NCBI RefSeq assembly: GCF_946481145.1
Contig: NZ_CAMLMJ010000044.1
Location: forward strand, 1-10,449
From: an uncultured Sediminibacterium sp.
Lineage (GTDB): Bacteria; Bacteroidota; Bacteroidia; Chitinophagales; Chitinophagaceae
Reading direction: 5' to 3'
DNA: 10,449 nt
Shown here one piece after another: positions 1 to 6,492 of this stretch; the stretch's first letter is position 1; each line of letters starts with the position of its first letter. Both the position numbers and the translations under genes were made by a program. A model generated the notes under the pieces. The model was not told the DNA's origin. It saw nothing but the letters and a program-made list of their open reading frames with translations, and did no database searches.

Positions 1-2
1 TT

Positions 3-76
3 GGATCGGTAGTTCAGTTGGTTAGAATGCCGCCCTGTCACGGCGGAGGTCGCGGGTTCGAGTCCCGTCCGGTCCG
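3..76 (+). tRNA. tRNA-Asp (anticodon GTC)
   Basis: Cloverleaf folded by eye. The acceptor strand GGATCGG (3-9) pairs with CCGGTCC (69-75), with one T-G wobble. The anticodon stem CCGCC (30-34) pairs with GGCGG (42-46) around the loop CTGTCAC, giving anticodon GTC at 37-39. The T-arm is GCGGG (52-56), loop TTCGAGT, CCCGT (64-68). G76 is the discriminator. CCA is not fully encoded (CA follows), so the tail must be added by nucleotidyltransferase. It decodes aspartate codons. A partial second copy lies at 388-448. Confidence 0.97.
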
Positions 77-79
77 CAG

Positions 80-112
80 AAAGTCTCAGCTACAAATAGC
101 TGGGACTTTTTT
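80..112 (+). terminator. Rho-independent terminator of tRNA-Asp
   Basis: An 11-bp stem, AGTCTCAGCTA (82-92) with TAGCTGGGACT (97-107), has a CAAA loop and one T-G wobble, and runs into a T tract at 107-112. It starts only a few bases after the mature tRNA 3' end. The downstream GIY-YIG start codon lies 5 bases beyond the T tract, so any transcript of that gene coming from the tRNA promoter must pass this hairpin. Confidence 0.85.
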
Positions 113-116
113 GTTT

Positions 117-386
117 ATGGCATATTATGTTTATATCATTCAAAGTTTGAATGATGGTAGCTATTACAAGGGGTTTACAGAAAATCCTTTGCAAAGACTT
201 GTGCAGCACAATACTAAGGAATCGCATTACACATCAGGGAAAACACCTCGGAAGCTGGTTTATGTAGAAGAGATGAATTCGAAAAAAGAAGCATTGATTC
301 GTGAGAAAAACCTGAAAAAGGCGACAATCGAAAGAATAGGGGCTTTAATTAAGCATCCTAAAAATATTGTTGCTCAGTTCAAATAA
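117..386 (+). CDS. Small GIY-YIG nuclease-domain protein, tRNA-associated
   Basis: A stand-alone GIY-YIG domain protein of 89 residues. What is seen: MAYYVYIIQS supplies the first strand (VYI in place of GIY), YYKGFT (16-21) is the YIG equivalent, R27 and H31 lie in the following helix, and E63 in IREKNLKK matches the family's metal-binding glutamate. GIY-YIG enzymes cut DNA through a tyrosine/arginine/glutamate centre; this short subfamily has often been mislabelled as an excinuclease UvrC subunit, but it lacks the rest of UvrC. The frame is open back into the tRNA (position 18), but residues encoded there are merely translated tRNA and terminator, so the ATG at 117 is chosen. The stop codon ends 1 base before a duplicated tRNA-Asp fragment. 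The substrate is unknown; a homing-type role at the tRNA gene is inference from position only. Confidence 0.85.
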   Translation: MAYYVYIIQSLNDGSYYKGFTENPLQRLVQHNTKESHYTSGKTPRKLVYVEEMNSKKEALIREKNLKKATIERIGALIKHPKNIVAQFK

Positions 387-387
387 A

Positions 388-448
388 AGAATGCTGCCCT
401 GTCATCCCCACAGTACTGTGGGGACGGGTTCGAGTCCCGTCCGGTCCG
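388..448 (+). pseudogene. Truncated tRNA-Asp copy (3' part)
   Basis: Bases 388-404 match tRNA-Asp 24-40 at 16 of 17 positions, including the anticodon GTC. Bases 425-455 match 53-83 at all 31 positions, covering the T-arm, the 3' acceptor strand and the start of the terminator. The 12 bases between these blocks in the real tRNA (41-52) are replaced by a 20-bp palindrome (405-424). The 5' acceptor strand and D-arm are absent, so this cannot fold as a tRNA. It sits 364-372 bases from the intact gene, on the other side of the GIY-YIG gene, as a displaced attachment-site half would. Confidence 0.85.
405..424. repeat. Perfect 20-bp palindrome inside the tRNA remnant
   Basis: TCCCCACAG followed by TA and CTGTGGGGA reads identically on both strands over 20 bases with no spacer. 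It replaces the 3' anticodon stem and variable loop of the tRNA-Asp copy. Its TGTGGGG arm recurs exactly in the terminator at 467-473, so the CCCCACA arm (406-412) could pair with either. Confidence 0.9.
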
Positions 449-453
449 CAGAA

Positions 454-480
454 AGCCTCACAGAAATGTGGGGCTTTGTT
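454..480 (+). terminator. Terminator-like hairpin after the tRNA remnant
   Basis: AGCCTCACA (454-462) pairs with TGTGGGGCT (467-475) around a GAAA loop, with one T-G wobble, followed by a broken T-rich tract (TTTGTTGTT). It holds the same position relative to the tRNA 3' sequence as the terminator at 80-112, but the stem bases beyond the first few differ and still pair. It may end the GIY-YIG transcript. Confidence 0.65.
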
Positions 481-512
481 GTTAATAACCGTTTGTTTAG
501 TTTGTACAAATC

Positions 513-554
513 AAAATCCCTGCACCGGATTAATATCCGGTGCAGGGATTTTTT
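513..554 (+). terminator. Strong 18-bp hairpin with T tract
   Basis: AAAATCCCTGCACCGGAT (513-530) pairs perfectly with 535-552 around a TAAT loop and ends in a TTTTTT run (549-554). It is near symmetric, with A residues on the 5' side, so it could also terminate minus-strand transcripts. It insulates the tRNA/GIY-YIG unit from the acyltransferase gene that starts 24 bases later. Confidence 0.8.
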
Positions 555-555
555 G

Positions 556-563
556 TATCTTTT
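556..563 (+). promoter_or_regulatory. Possible -7 box for the acyltransferase gene
   Basis: TATCTTTT matches 7 of 8 positions of the Bacteroidota -7 consensus TAnnTTTG and lies 15 bases before the ATG at 579. No TTTG -33 element is visible at the usual distance, because that stretch is occupied by the hairpin. The call is therefore weak. Confidence 0.3.
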
Positions 564-578
564 CCTCAAACCCTTCCA

Positions 579-1760
579 ATGACCAATAACCTCACTGCCG
601 AAAAATGGAGAATCTCTTCCATTGATATACTCCGTGGATTAGTTATGATCATCATGGCGCTCGACCATGTGCGAGATTTCTTTCATATTTCTGCAATGGT
701 GGATGATCCTACCAACCTCAATACCACAACCCCGGCTCTTTTCTTTACCCGATGGATCACACATTATTGTGCACCCGTCTTTGTATTTCTGTCTGGTACT
801 TCTGCATTTTTATCCGGACAAAAGAAAACCAAAAAAGAACTGGCCGTTTTTCTTTTTAAACGCGGACTTTTTTTAGTCGTACTGGAAGTAGTAGTCGTTA
901 ATTTCCTGATTGTATTCGATCCGCTATACCGCTTTATTGGGTTACAGGTAATTTGGGCAATTGGTATATCGATGATGATTTTAGCACTCTTAATCAGTCT
1001 CCCTTTACGCATATTGTTTATTATAGGAATTGTAATGGTTGTCGGACATAATATGCTGGATGGATTTAATTATAAGAGCCAGGAAGAATTACCTGTTTGG
1101 TATGCCTTGTTACACCAGCAATTATTCATGAATTATGGTAATGGAAGATTCTTCGCTGTACTATATCCAATTATTCCCTGGCCCGGTGTTATGATACTAG
1201 GGTACTGTATGGGTGCATGGTACGTGAAAAGCTTTGACACAGCTAAACGAAGAAAATTATTAATAAGCACGGGCTTAATTGCAGTACTGGCCTTTTTTGT
1301 GATCAGATGGATCAATGTGTATGGCGACCTTGTACCCTGGACTGAACAAAAAGATGGAATGACTACCATATTGTCTTTTTTCAATGTCACCAAATACCCG
1401 CCTTCCTTATTGTATTTATGTATGACCATTGGACCTGCACTTTTAATGCTGGCCTGGCTTGAAAAAGTAAAGGCTGGTTGGACAAATATCGTGGGTGTAT
1501 ATGGACGTGTTCCGATGTTTTATTATCTCTTACATTTCTTTACCATCCATGTGCTTTGTATCATATTATTTTTCGCCACTGGCAGACCTATAAGTGATAT
1601 CGCCGCCGGTAATTTCGCTTTCCGGCCAAATGATTTCGGCTTTTCATTACCAATCGTTTACCTGATTTGGATTGCCGTAGTAGCAGGATTGTATCCACTC
1701 TGCAGAAAATACGATCATTTCAAGCAGCATAATAAACGGTGGTGGACGGGGTATTTGTAG
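579..1760 (+). CDS. DUF1624 / HGSNAT-like membrane acyltransferase
   Basis: A multi-pass inner-membrane protein of 393 residues. What is seen: the N-terminal signature SSIDILRGLVMIIMALDHVR (13-32) opens helix 1; FVFLSGTSAFLSG (68-80) follows in the second helix; KYPPSLLYL (272-280) and YGRVPMFYYLLHFF (308-321) are motifs usual in the C-terminal half. Long hydrophobic stretches alternate with short charged loops, about ten segments. The family (DUF1624, related to heparan-alpha-glucosaminide N-acetyltransferase) is thought to move acyl groups across the membrane onto sugars; the acceptor here is unknown. The frame is open upstream to a GTG at 540, but that lies inside the terminator stem, so the ATG at 579 is preferred. 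It converges on mutS, separated by a hairpin. Confidence 0.8.
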   Translation: MTNNLTAEKWRISSIDILRGLVMIIMALDHVRDFFHISAMVDDPTNLNTTTPALFFTRWITHYCAPVFVFLSGTSAFLSGQKKTKKELAVFLFKRGLFLVVLEVVVVNFLIVFDPLYRFIGLQVIWAIGISMMILALLISLPLRILFIIGIVMVVGHNMLDGFNYKSQEELPVWYALLHQQLFMNYGNGRFFAVLYPIIPWPGVMILGYCMGAWYVKSFDTAKRRKLLISTGLIAVLAFFVIRWINVYGDLVPWTEQKDGMTTILSFFNVTKYPPSLLYLCMTIGPALLMLAWLEKVKAGWTNIVGVYGRVPMFYYLLHFFTIHVLCIILFFATGRPISDIAAGNFAFRPNDFGFSLPIVYLIWIAVVAGLYPLCRKYDHFKQHNKRWWTGYL

Positions 1761-1778
1761 TGAGTGGTGATTATGCCA

Positions 1779-1826
1779 GTGAATTGTGAATGGTGAATTG
1801 TGAGTTATTCACCATTCACAATTCAC
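1779..1826. terminator. Bidirectional hairpin between convergent genes
   Basis: A perfect 20-bp inverted repeat (1779-1798 with 1807-1826) and an 8-base loop lie between the acyltransferase stop and the mutS stop. Each arm is made of iterated GTGAAT-type words, and three CACACCT units follow (1830-1850). Its place between two converging stops suggests termination in both directions, though no clean T tract follows on either strand. Confidence 0.6.
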
Positions 1827-1853
1827 CATTCACACCTCACACCTCACACCTCA

Positions 1854-4490
1854 CTATTTCAGCTTCTCCTTAATCTCATTCAGCTTCATCAATGCTTCTA
1901 CAGGGGTGAGGCGGTTGATATCTATTTCATTCAGGGCTTTGCGGATATCGTTGAAGGTTTCGGAATGCGCATCAAAAATGGAAAGCTGCATTTTAGGCCC
2001 ACTGATATTCTTAACAGCCTCCTGCATTCTCTCTTTCGGACTTTCCGACTTTCCGACTTTCGGACTATCTTCACCAACATGCTTCTCCTCCAGTTGAGCT
2101 AAAATTTCATTGGCCCTTTGTATGAGTTCAGGTGGCATACCCGCCATCTTGGCCACATGAATACCAAAACTGTGTGTACTGCCGCCGGCAGCTAGTTTGC
2201 GGAGGAAAATGATCTTATTACCTACTTCTTTATTGGTAACATGAAAATTTTTAACCCTCGGTAGTTTTTCTTCCAGTTCATTTAACTCATGGTAGTGTGT
2301 AGCAAAAAAAGTTTTTGGGGCATGTTTGGAACTATGCAGGAATTCAACAATACTCCATGCAATCGAAATACCATCATAAGTAGATGTTCCTCTACCGATT
2401 TCATCGAGTAAAACCAAACTTCTATCAGAAATATTGTTGATGATACTGGCCGTTTCATTCATCTCAACCATAAAAGTTGATTCCCCACCACTTAAGTTAT
2501 CACTGGCACCAACACGCGTAAAAATTTTATCCGTTAACGGAACCCTTGCCTGGGATGCGGGTACAAAACTTCCGATATGGGTCATCAGGGTAATCAATGC
2601 TGTTTGTCTCAATATGGCACTTTTACCACTCATATTCGGCCCCGTAAGAATGATGATCTGCTGAGATGCGGGGTCTAAGAAAATATCGTTTGTAATATAA
2701 GTCTCTCCGGGTGGCAGGTTTTTTTCAATCACCGGATGACGACTGTCTTTCAATTCAAGTACCTGTCCTTCGTGTAGCTGAGGTTTTTTATACTGATTGA
2801 GTAAAGCGGTTTCAGCGAATGAAGTCAGACAATCTAATTGTGCAAGCAAATGTGCATTTTGTTGGATTGCGGCTATATGTGGTTGTAATTCCTGCAAAAG
2901 CTGGTCGTATAATTCCAGTTCAATCGCAAGTATTTTATCTTCAGCCCCAATAATTTTCTCTTCGTATTCTTTCAGTTCCGGCGTAATATATCTTTCCGCA
3001 TTGGCAAGAGTTTGTTTTCTTATCCAGTCGGCCGGTACTTTGTTTTTATGCGAATTGGTTACTTCCAGGTAATAACCGAATACATTGTTGAAACTTATTT
3101 TTAAAGAAGATATCCCGGTTCTTTCCGCTTCTCTTTGTTGAATATTGATCAGGAATTCTTTACCACCTGTTGCAATATTTCTCAACTCATCTAATTCCTT
3201 GTGTACACCTGCACGAAATACTTCACCTTTATTTGCAGCTACCGGTGGGTTGTCGGTAAGAGAACCGGTAATTCGGTTGATTAATGCGTGACATGGGTTT
3301 AAGTGTTGCGATGCATGTAATAGTAAAGGATCTGTAACATGTGCACAAAGTTCTTTTATTAATACTATCTGTTGCAATCCCCTAGATAGTTGGAGAACTT
3401 CACGCGGATTAATTTTCTTATTGGGCACTTTACTTACCAGCCGCTCAATATCACCACATTGTTCTATTGCCTGTATTAATTGTTTACGTGTATCAGTTTG
3501 CAATACACAATATTCAACGGTGTTTAGTCGCTCCCTGATTTTTCCCGCATCTTTTAATGGAAATATCAGCCACCTGCGCAGTAGGCGGGCACCCATCGGG
3601 CTAACGGTATGGTCAATTACTTTTAATAAGCTGTTACCCTGATCGGTTCCGGTATGCAGTATTTCCAGGTTGCGAATGGTGAACCGATCCATCCATAGAA
3701 AATCATCTTTCTCTATTCTTTGAATAGAACTGATATGTTGAAGATTAGGATGTTCTGTTTCTTTAAGATAGTATAGAATAGCTCCTGCAGCCACTATTCC
3801 GTTTGTAAGGTGTTCTATCCCATAACCTTTTAAGGTATGGGTTTGAAAATGTTTAAGCAAGCTTTCAACAGCAAATGCTTCATCAAATATCCAGCTCTCC
3901 ATGGTATAGGTATAGAACCGGTTACCATGCGTTTCTTTGAATGTTTTTTGATAATTACGTTGAAAGATAACTTCTGCAGGTTTCAGGCCTTGCAATAGGT
4001 TATCAATATATTCAGCATTCCCCTCTGCAATAAAAAATTCCCCCGTTGAAATATCCAGGAATGCAATGCCCGCACCTGTGTCCGTAAAATGTATGGCAGC
4101 GAGAAAATTATTGTTTCCTTGGTCAAGTAGTTTGTCGTTGGTAGCAACACCAGGTGTAACCATTTCAGTAACACCTCTTTTTACGATGCCCTTAACTGTT
4201 TTTGGGTCTTCAAGTTGATCGCAAATGGCTACTCTATGTCCAGCTTTTACCAGTTTATGCAGGTAAGTATCTAAAGCATGGTGAGGGAAGCCGGCCAGTT
4301 CACTGGAAGAAGCTGCTCCGTTATTTCTCTTTGTTAAAGTAATACCTAAAACACGGGAAGCTATAATCGCATCTTCTCCAAATGTTTCATAAAAATCACC
4401 CACCCGAAAAAGCAAAATCGCATCCGGATATTTTTGCTTAATAGCCCGGTGTTGTTGCATTAAAGGAGTATCTGCCGCGGATTTTGCCAT
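1854..4490 (-). CDS. mutS: DNA mismatch repair protein MutS
   Basis: MutS, 878 residues, recognises base mismatches and small loops and licenses repair through MutL. What is seen, in order: mismatch-reading motif GDFYETFGED (31-40) with F33 and E35; connector and lever regions; clamp segment near 430-560; Walker A GPNMSGKS (617-624); LSGGESTF signature (667-674); Walker B LLDEIGRGTST (694-704); and H732 in THYHEL. Length fits bacterial MutS1 (about 850-880). Near the C-terminus QLSIF (835-839) matches the beta-clamp binding pentamer, preceded by a low-complexity linker EDSPKVGKSESPKER (807-821) whose DNA resembles an intergenic repeat found elsewhere in the window. The C-terminal tail (about 845-878) fits the tetramerisation helices. 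The ATG is backed by a -7 box five bases upstream. Identification is secure. Confidence 0.98.
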   Translation of the reverse strand: MAKSAADTPLMQQHRAIKQKYPDAILLFRVGDFYETFGEDAIIASRVLGITLTKRNNGAASSSELAGFPHHALDTYLHKLVKAGHRVAICDQLEDPKTVKGIVKRGVTEMVTPGVATNDKLLDQGNNNFLAAIHFTDTGAGIAFLDISTGEFFIAEGNAEYIDNLLQGLKPAEVIFQRNYQKTFKETHGNRFYTYTMESWIFDEAFAVESLLKHFQTHTLKGYGIEHLTNGIVAAGAILYYLKETEHPNLQHISSIQRIEKDDFLWMDRFTIRNLEILHTGTDQGNSLLKVIDHTVSPMGARLLRRWLIFPLKDAGKIRERLNTVEYCVLQTDTRKQLIQAIEQCGDIERLVSKVPNKKINPREVLQLSRGLQQIVLIKELCAHVTDPLLLHASQHLNPCHALINRITGSLTDNPPVAANKGEVFRAGVHKELDELRNIATGGKEFLINIQQREAERTGISSLKISFNNVFGYYLEVTNSHKNKVPADWIRKQTLANAERYITPELKEYEEKIIGAEDKILAIELELYDQLLQELQPHIAAIQQNAHLLAQLDCLTSFAETALLNQYKKPQLHEGQVLELKDSRHPVIEKNLPPGETYITNDIFLDPASQQIIILTGPNMSGKSAILRQTALITLMTHIGSFVPASQARVPLTDKIFTRVGASDNLSGGESTFMVEMNETASIINNISDRSLVLLDEIGRGTSTYDGISIAWSIVEFLHSSKHAPKTFFATHYHELNELEEKLPRVKNFHVTNKEVGNKIIFLRKLAAGGSTHSFGIHVAKMAGMPPELIQRANEILAQLEEKHVGEDSPKVGKSESPKERMQEAVKNISGPKMQLSIFDAHSETFNDIRKALNEIDINRLTPVEALMKLNEIKEKLK
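2033..2066. repeat. Iterated GGACTTTC/CGACTTTC word inside mutS
   Basis: Four tandem copies of a CTTTCCGA / CTTTCGGA word with a period near 8-9 bases lie inside the mutS frame and encode the SPKVGKSESPKE linker. The 12-mer GACTTTCGGACT also occurs in the intergenic arm 8142-8161 ahead of ruvX. The frame is preserved, so the protein is intact. Confidence 0.75.
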
Positions 4491-4495
4491 AGTGG

Positions 4496-4503
4496 CAAAT
4501 ATA
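4496..4503 (-). promoter_or_regulatory. -7 box for mutS
   Basis: On the minus strand the octamer reads TATATTTG, a full match to TAnnTTTG, and ends five bases before the mutS ATG. A start of transcription at the usual distance would fall at or next to the ATG, giving a leaderless or nearly leaderless message. No clear TTTG -33 element is seen. Confidence 0.45.
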
Positions 4504-4537
4504 TAATTTGAAAATTAGATAATTTGAAAATTTGAAA

Positions 4538-4577
4538 ATGAAAAAGGGGAGGGGGTGCTTCGCACCCTGCTCCCCTT
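4538..4577 (-). terminator. Terminator downstream of the M28 peptidase
   Basis: On the minus strand AAGGGGAG (complement of 4570-4577) pairs with CTCCCCTT (complement of 4544-4551). Above a small internal loop a second stem, GGGTGC with GCACCC, closes a 3-base loop. The minus strand then runs into TTTTTCATTTT, the T tract expected after an intrinsic terminator. It would separate the peptidase transcript from mutS, which has its own -7 box. Confidence 0.75.
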
Positions 4578-4599
4578 ATATGTTTGTAGCAGCTTTGTT

Positions 4600-4767
4600 C
4601 CCCAAAGGCGGATTTCATCGCCTTAATTTCTTCAGCCGAAGGCGGTTGAAATTGAAGTATTGCCTCAATTTAATCTGCCGAAGGTGGACTTCATCAATTT
4701 AATTTCTTCAGCCGAAGGCTGACTTCATTACCTTAATTTCTTCAGCCGAAGGCGGAAGAAATTAAGG
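4600..4767. repeat. Imperfect ~35-bp tandem repeats with CAGCCGAAGGC core
   Basis: Five degenerate units share a core CTTCAGCCGAAGGCGG followed by TTCATnnCCTTAATTT. The GAAGGC-like cores lie near 4605, 4638, 4680, 4715 and 4749, so the period is about 34-41 bases. The last unit makes a hairpin: CCTTAATTTCTTC (4731-4743) is the exact reverse complement of 4755-4767, with GCC-GAA-GGC at its tip. The units are too degenerate and lack the spacer structure for CRISPR. Confidence 0.75.
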
Positions 4768-4809
4768 CACTGCTTCATTTTCAAATTTTCAAATTTTCAA
4801 ATTTCCAAA

Positions 4810-6366
4810 TTAATTCCTCGGTTTCGGCATCGGTTTCCGTGGCAGTTTCGCATCGCGTTGTGCGGTGTTGTAGGTGAAAGCTGCTACGATAGTGGCAATT
4901 TGTTTCAGATCGTCTGCAATCAGGTGATCGTAAACATCCATATTGCTGTGGTGTGTACGGGTATCGTATTCAATAGGGTCCTGGATAAACTGGAAGCCTG
5001 GTAATCCTACTGCATCAAAAGCCTGGTGATCGGTACCGCCGGTATTGCTGATGGTAACAGTATTTGCGCCGAGGTCTTTAAATGGCTCTAACCATGCACT
5101 GAAGATATCTTTCACACCTGTATTACCCTGTAAATAAATACCGCGAATTTTTCCGGTACCATTATCGATATTGTAGTAAGCGGAGAATTTCTCATGAGCG
5201 GCCATTGGCTGCATATTGGCAGGGTCAGCAAAAGTTTTTTTCACATATCCTCTTGAACCCAATAAACCTTGTTCTTCGCCGCTCCATAAACCGATACGGA
5301 TGGTTCTTTTTGGTTGTACGCCTAATGCTTTCATGATGCGCATTACTTCCAGCATTACAGCAGAACCAGATGCGTTATCTGTTGCACCTGTTCCAGACTG
5401 CCATGAATCGAGGTGTGCACCAATCATTACAATTTCATCTTTAAGTGCAGGATCGGTACCAGGAATTTCAGCGATTACATTGTATCCCTGTAAATCCTTT
5501 GTCTGGAATTTTGTTTTTACATCTACATCCATTTTTACCGGAGTACCAGATTTCGCAAGACGTAAAATCGTATTATAATCTTCAATACCTAAAGCCATGT
5601 CAAGAAAGTTCTCCGGATCACTGCCTTTGTAGGCACCGCCACCCTGGGCGAAAATGGTACCATCGTGGTTGCGGGTAGCAGAAGTGAATATTCCAATTGC
5701 ACCCTCTTTCATGGCCATAGCCTTTAATAAATTCAGGGCACGCGCCGCAACATTAAGTGAGCCACGGATAGCGGGTCTGGCACCTGGTCCGTCAGGGTTA
5801 GGTGGTGCCGGGGTTACTGCGGCCATTTTGGCCAGTTGTTCATCCGTAAAGCGATATGCATCGGCTTTAAAACTGTGTTTGTATTCACTCAACTGATCAA
5901 TGATCAATATCTTGTTTTTTAATTTGCCGCTATAAGCCTGTATTGCTAATGTGTCTTTTGCTTCTACAACGAGAATTTCGGCATTTTTCAAGCCCTTGGT
6001 TCCGGCAGTCCAGGTTTTGGGCCATGCCAGAATAGGTTTGTAATAAGGAGCGGTGATTGCCAGATACATTTTTTCAAGATCCCAGCCTTTGCCAAACTCA
6101 CCCCATGGGTCGAGTGTTGCATTTGAAACACCCCAACTGGTAAGCGCTTCTTTGGCATAGTTGGCGGCACGTGCATAACCGGCAGAGTTGGTAAGACGGT
6201 TACCGCTTTTATCGGTTAAATTGAAGGCAATATCCATTACCTGAGAACGCTGTAATCCTTCTTCGCGGATTTTTTTCATCATTTCCAGGTCAACTTTCTC
6301 CTGGGCCATGGCAGTCATGGGCATACTTAGCGCCAATAACCAGGCATAACGGTTTAATTTTCTCAT
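4810..6366 (-). CDS. Secreted M28-family zinc metallopeptidase
   Basis: 518 residues from the chosen start. A signal peptide is clear: MRKLNRY, hydrophobic AWLLALSMPM, then TAMA before Q22. The C-terminal half is an M28 aminopeptidase domain with likely zinc ligands in order: H318 in GAHLDSW, bridging D330 in TDNASG, catalytic pair E364-E365 in WSGEEQGLLGS, D401 in YNIDNGTG, and H447 in GGTDHQAF. This co-catalytic two-zinc family mostly removes N-terminal amino acids. Residues about 120-290 form a PA-like region inserted between the N-terminal segment and the catalytic domain. The tail is basic and proline-rich (LPRKPMPKPRN). An in-frame ATG at 6405 would add 13 residues ahead of the signal peptide and lies in a DNA dyad, so the ATG at 6366 is preferred. 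Likely periplasmic or exported; substrate unknown. Confidence 0.92.
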   Translation of the reverse strand: MRKLNRYAWLLALSMPMTAMAQEKVDLEMMKKIREEGLQRSQVMDIAFNLTDKSGNRLTNSAGYARAANYAKEALTSWGVSNATLDPWGEFGKGWDLEKMYLAITAPYYKPILAWPKTWTAGTKGLKNAEILVVEAKDTLAIQAYSGKLKNKILIIDQLSEYKHSFKADAYRFTDEQLAKMAAVTPAPPNPDGPGARPAIRGSLNVAARALNLLKAMAMKEGAIGIFTSATRNHDGTIFAQGGGAYKGSDPENFLDMALGIEDYNTILRLAKSGTPVKMDVDVKTKFQTKDLQGYNVIAEIPGTDPALKDEIVMIGAHLDSWQSGTGATDNASGSAVMLEVMRIMKALGVQPKRTIRIGLWSGEEQGLLGSRGYVKKTFADPANMQPMAAHEKFSAYYNIDNGTGKIRGIYLQGNTGVKDIFSAWLEPFKDLGANTVTISNTGGTDHQAFDAVGLPGFQFIQDPIEYDTRTHHSNMDVYDHLIADDLKQIATIVAAFTYNTAQRDAKLPRKPMPKPRN

Positions 6367-6385
6367 TTTAGTTGGTTTGGGTTTG

Positions 6386-6416
6386 GACCATGGACTATGG
6401 TTCATAGACCATGGTC
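6386..6416. repeat. Dyad in the 5' leader of the peptidase gene
   Basis: Arms GACCATGGACTATG (6386-6399) and CATAGACCATGGTC (6403-6416) pair at 13 of 14 positions around GTT. The dyad lies 20-50 bases upstream of the peptidase ATG on the peptidase side of the divergent gap. It could be a leader hairpin, an operator, or one more of the window's inverted-word repeats. Confidence 0.7.
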
Positions 6417-6480
6417 AGAAAGCTACCAATTTAAAGAATTTGCTTTTAACCCCCACATGCTTTATTTGAGTGGTTGAGTT

Positions 6481-6488
6481 TACCTTTG
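6481..6488 (+). promoter_or_regulatory. -7 box for the rRNA/tRNA methyltransferase gene
   Basis: TACCTTTG is a full match to TAnnTTTG and ends four bases before the ATG at 6493, implying a leaderless message. A TTTG at 6465-6468 is only 12 bases upstream, too close for a standard -33 element. Confidence 0.5.
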
Positions 6489-6492
6489 CACC

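Larger units (their letters stand above)
4521..4795. repeat. 22-bp perfect inverted repeat bracketing the peptidase-mutS gap
   Basis: The 22 bases at 4521-4542 are the exact reverse complement of 4774-4795. Both arms consist of iterated TTTGAAAA words, and shorter copies continue outward (4505-4520 and 4796-4809). The arms enclose 231 bases that carry the terminator hairpin and the tandem repeats, so nearly the whole gap between the peptidase and mutS lies inside. No coding sequence is seen within. Confidence 0.85.

Noticed and set aside
18..116. Upstream extension of the GIY-YIG gene reading through the tRNA
   Set aside because: The extra residues (e.g. GFESRPVR) are a translation of the tRNA T-arm and terminator stem; the domain itself begins at the ATG at 117.
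388..448. A second functional tRNA-Asp
   Set aside because: The 5' acceptor strand and D-arm are missing and the anticodon stem cannot close, so no cloverleaf forms.
367..582. Open frame of 71 codons over the tRNA remnant
   Set aside because: It translates tRNA sequence and two hairpins, overlaps the end of the GIY-YIG gene, and shows no protein-like pattern.
2033..2066. Frameshift or disruption of mutS by the repeat
   Set aside because: The frame continues unbroken into the clamp-binding motif and a normal C-terminal tail.
4600..4767. CRISPR array
   Set aside because: The units are degenerate, vary in spacing, have no distinct unique spacers, and no cas gene is near.
4521..4795. Insertion sequence
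   Set aside because: There is an inverted repeat pair, but no transposase frame and no visible target duplication; at most a non-coding element.
5216..5896. Plus-strand open frames opposite the M28 peptidase
   Set aside because: They are shadows of a well-supported minus-strand gene with every catalytic motif in place.
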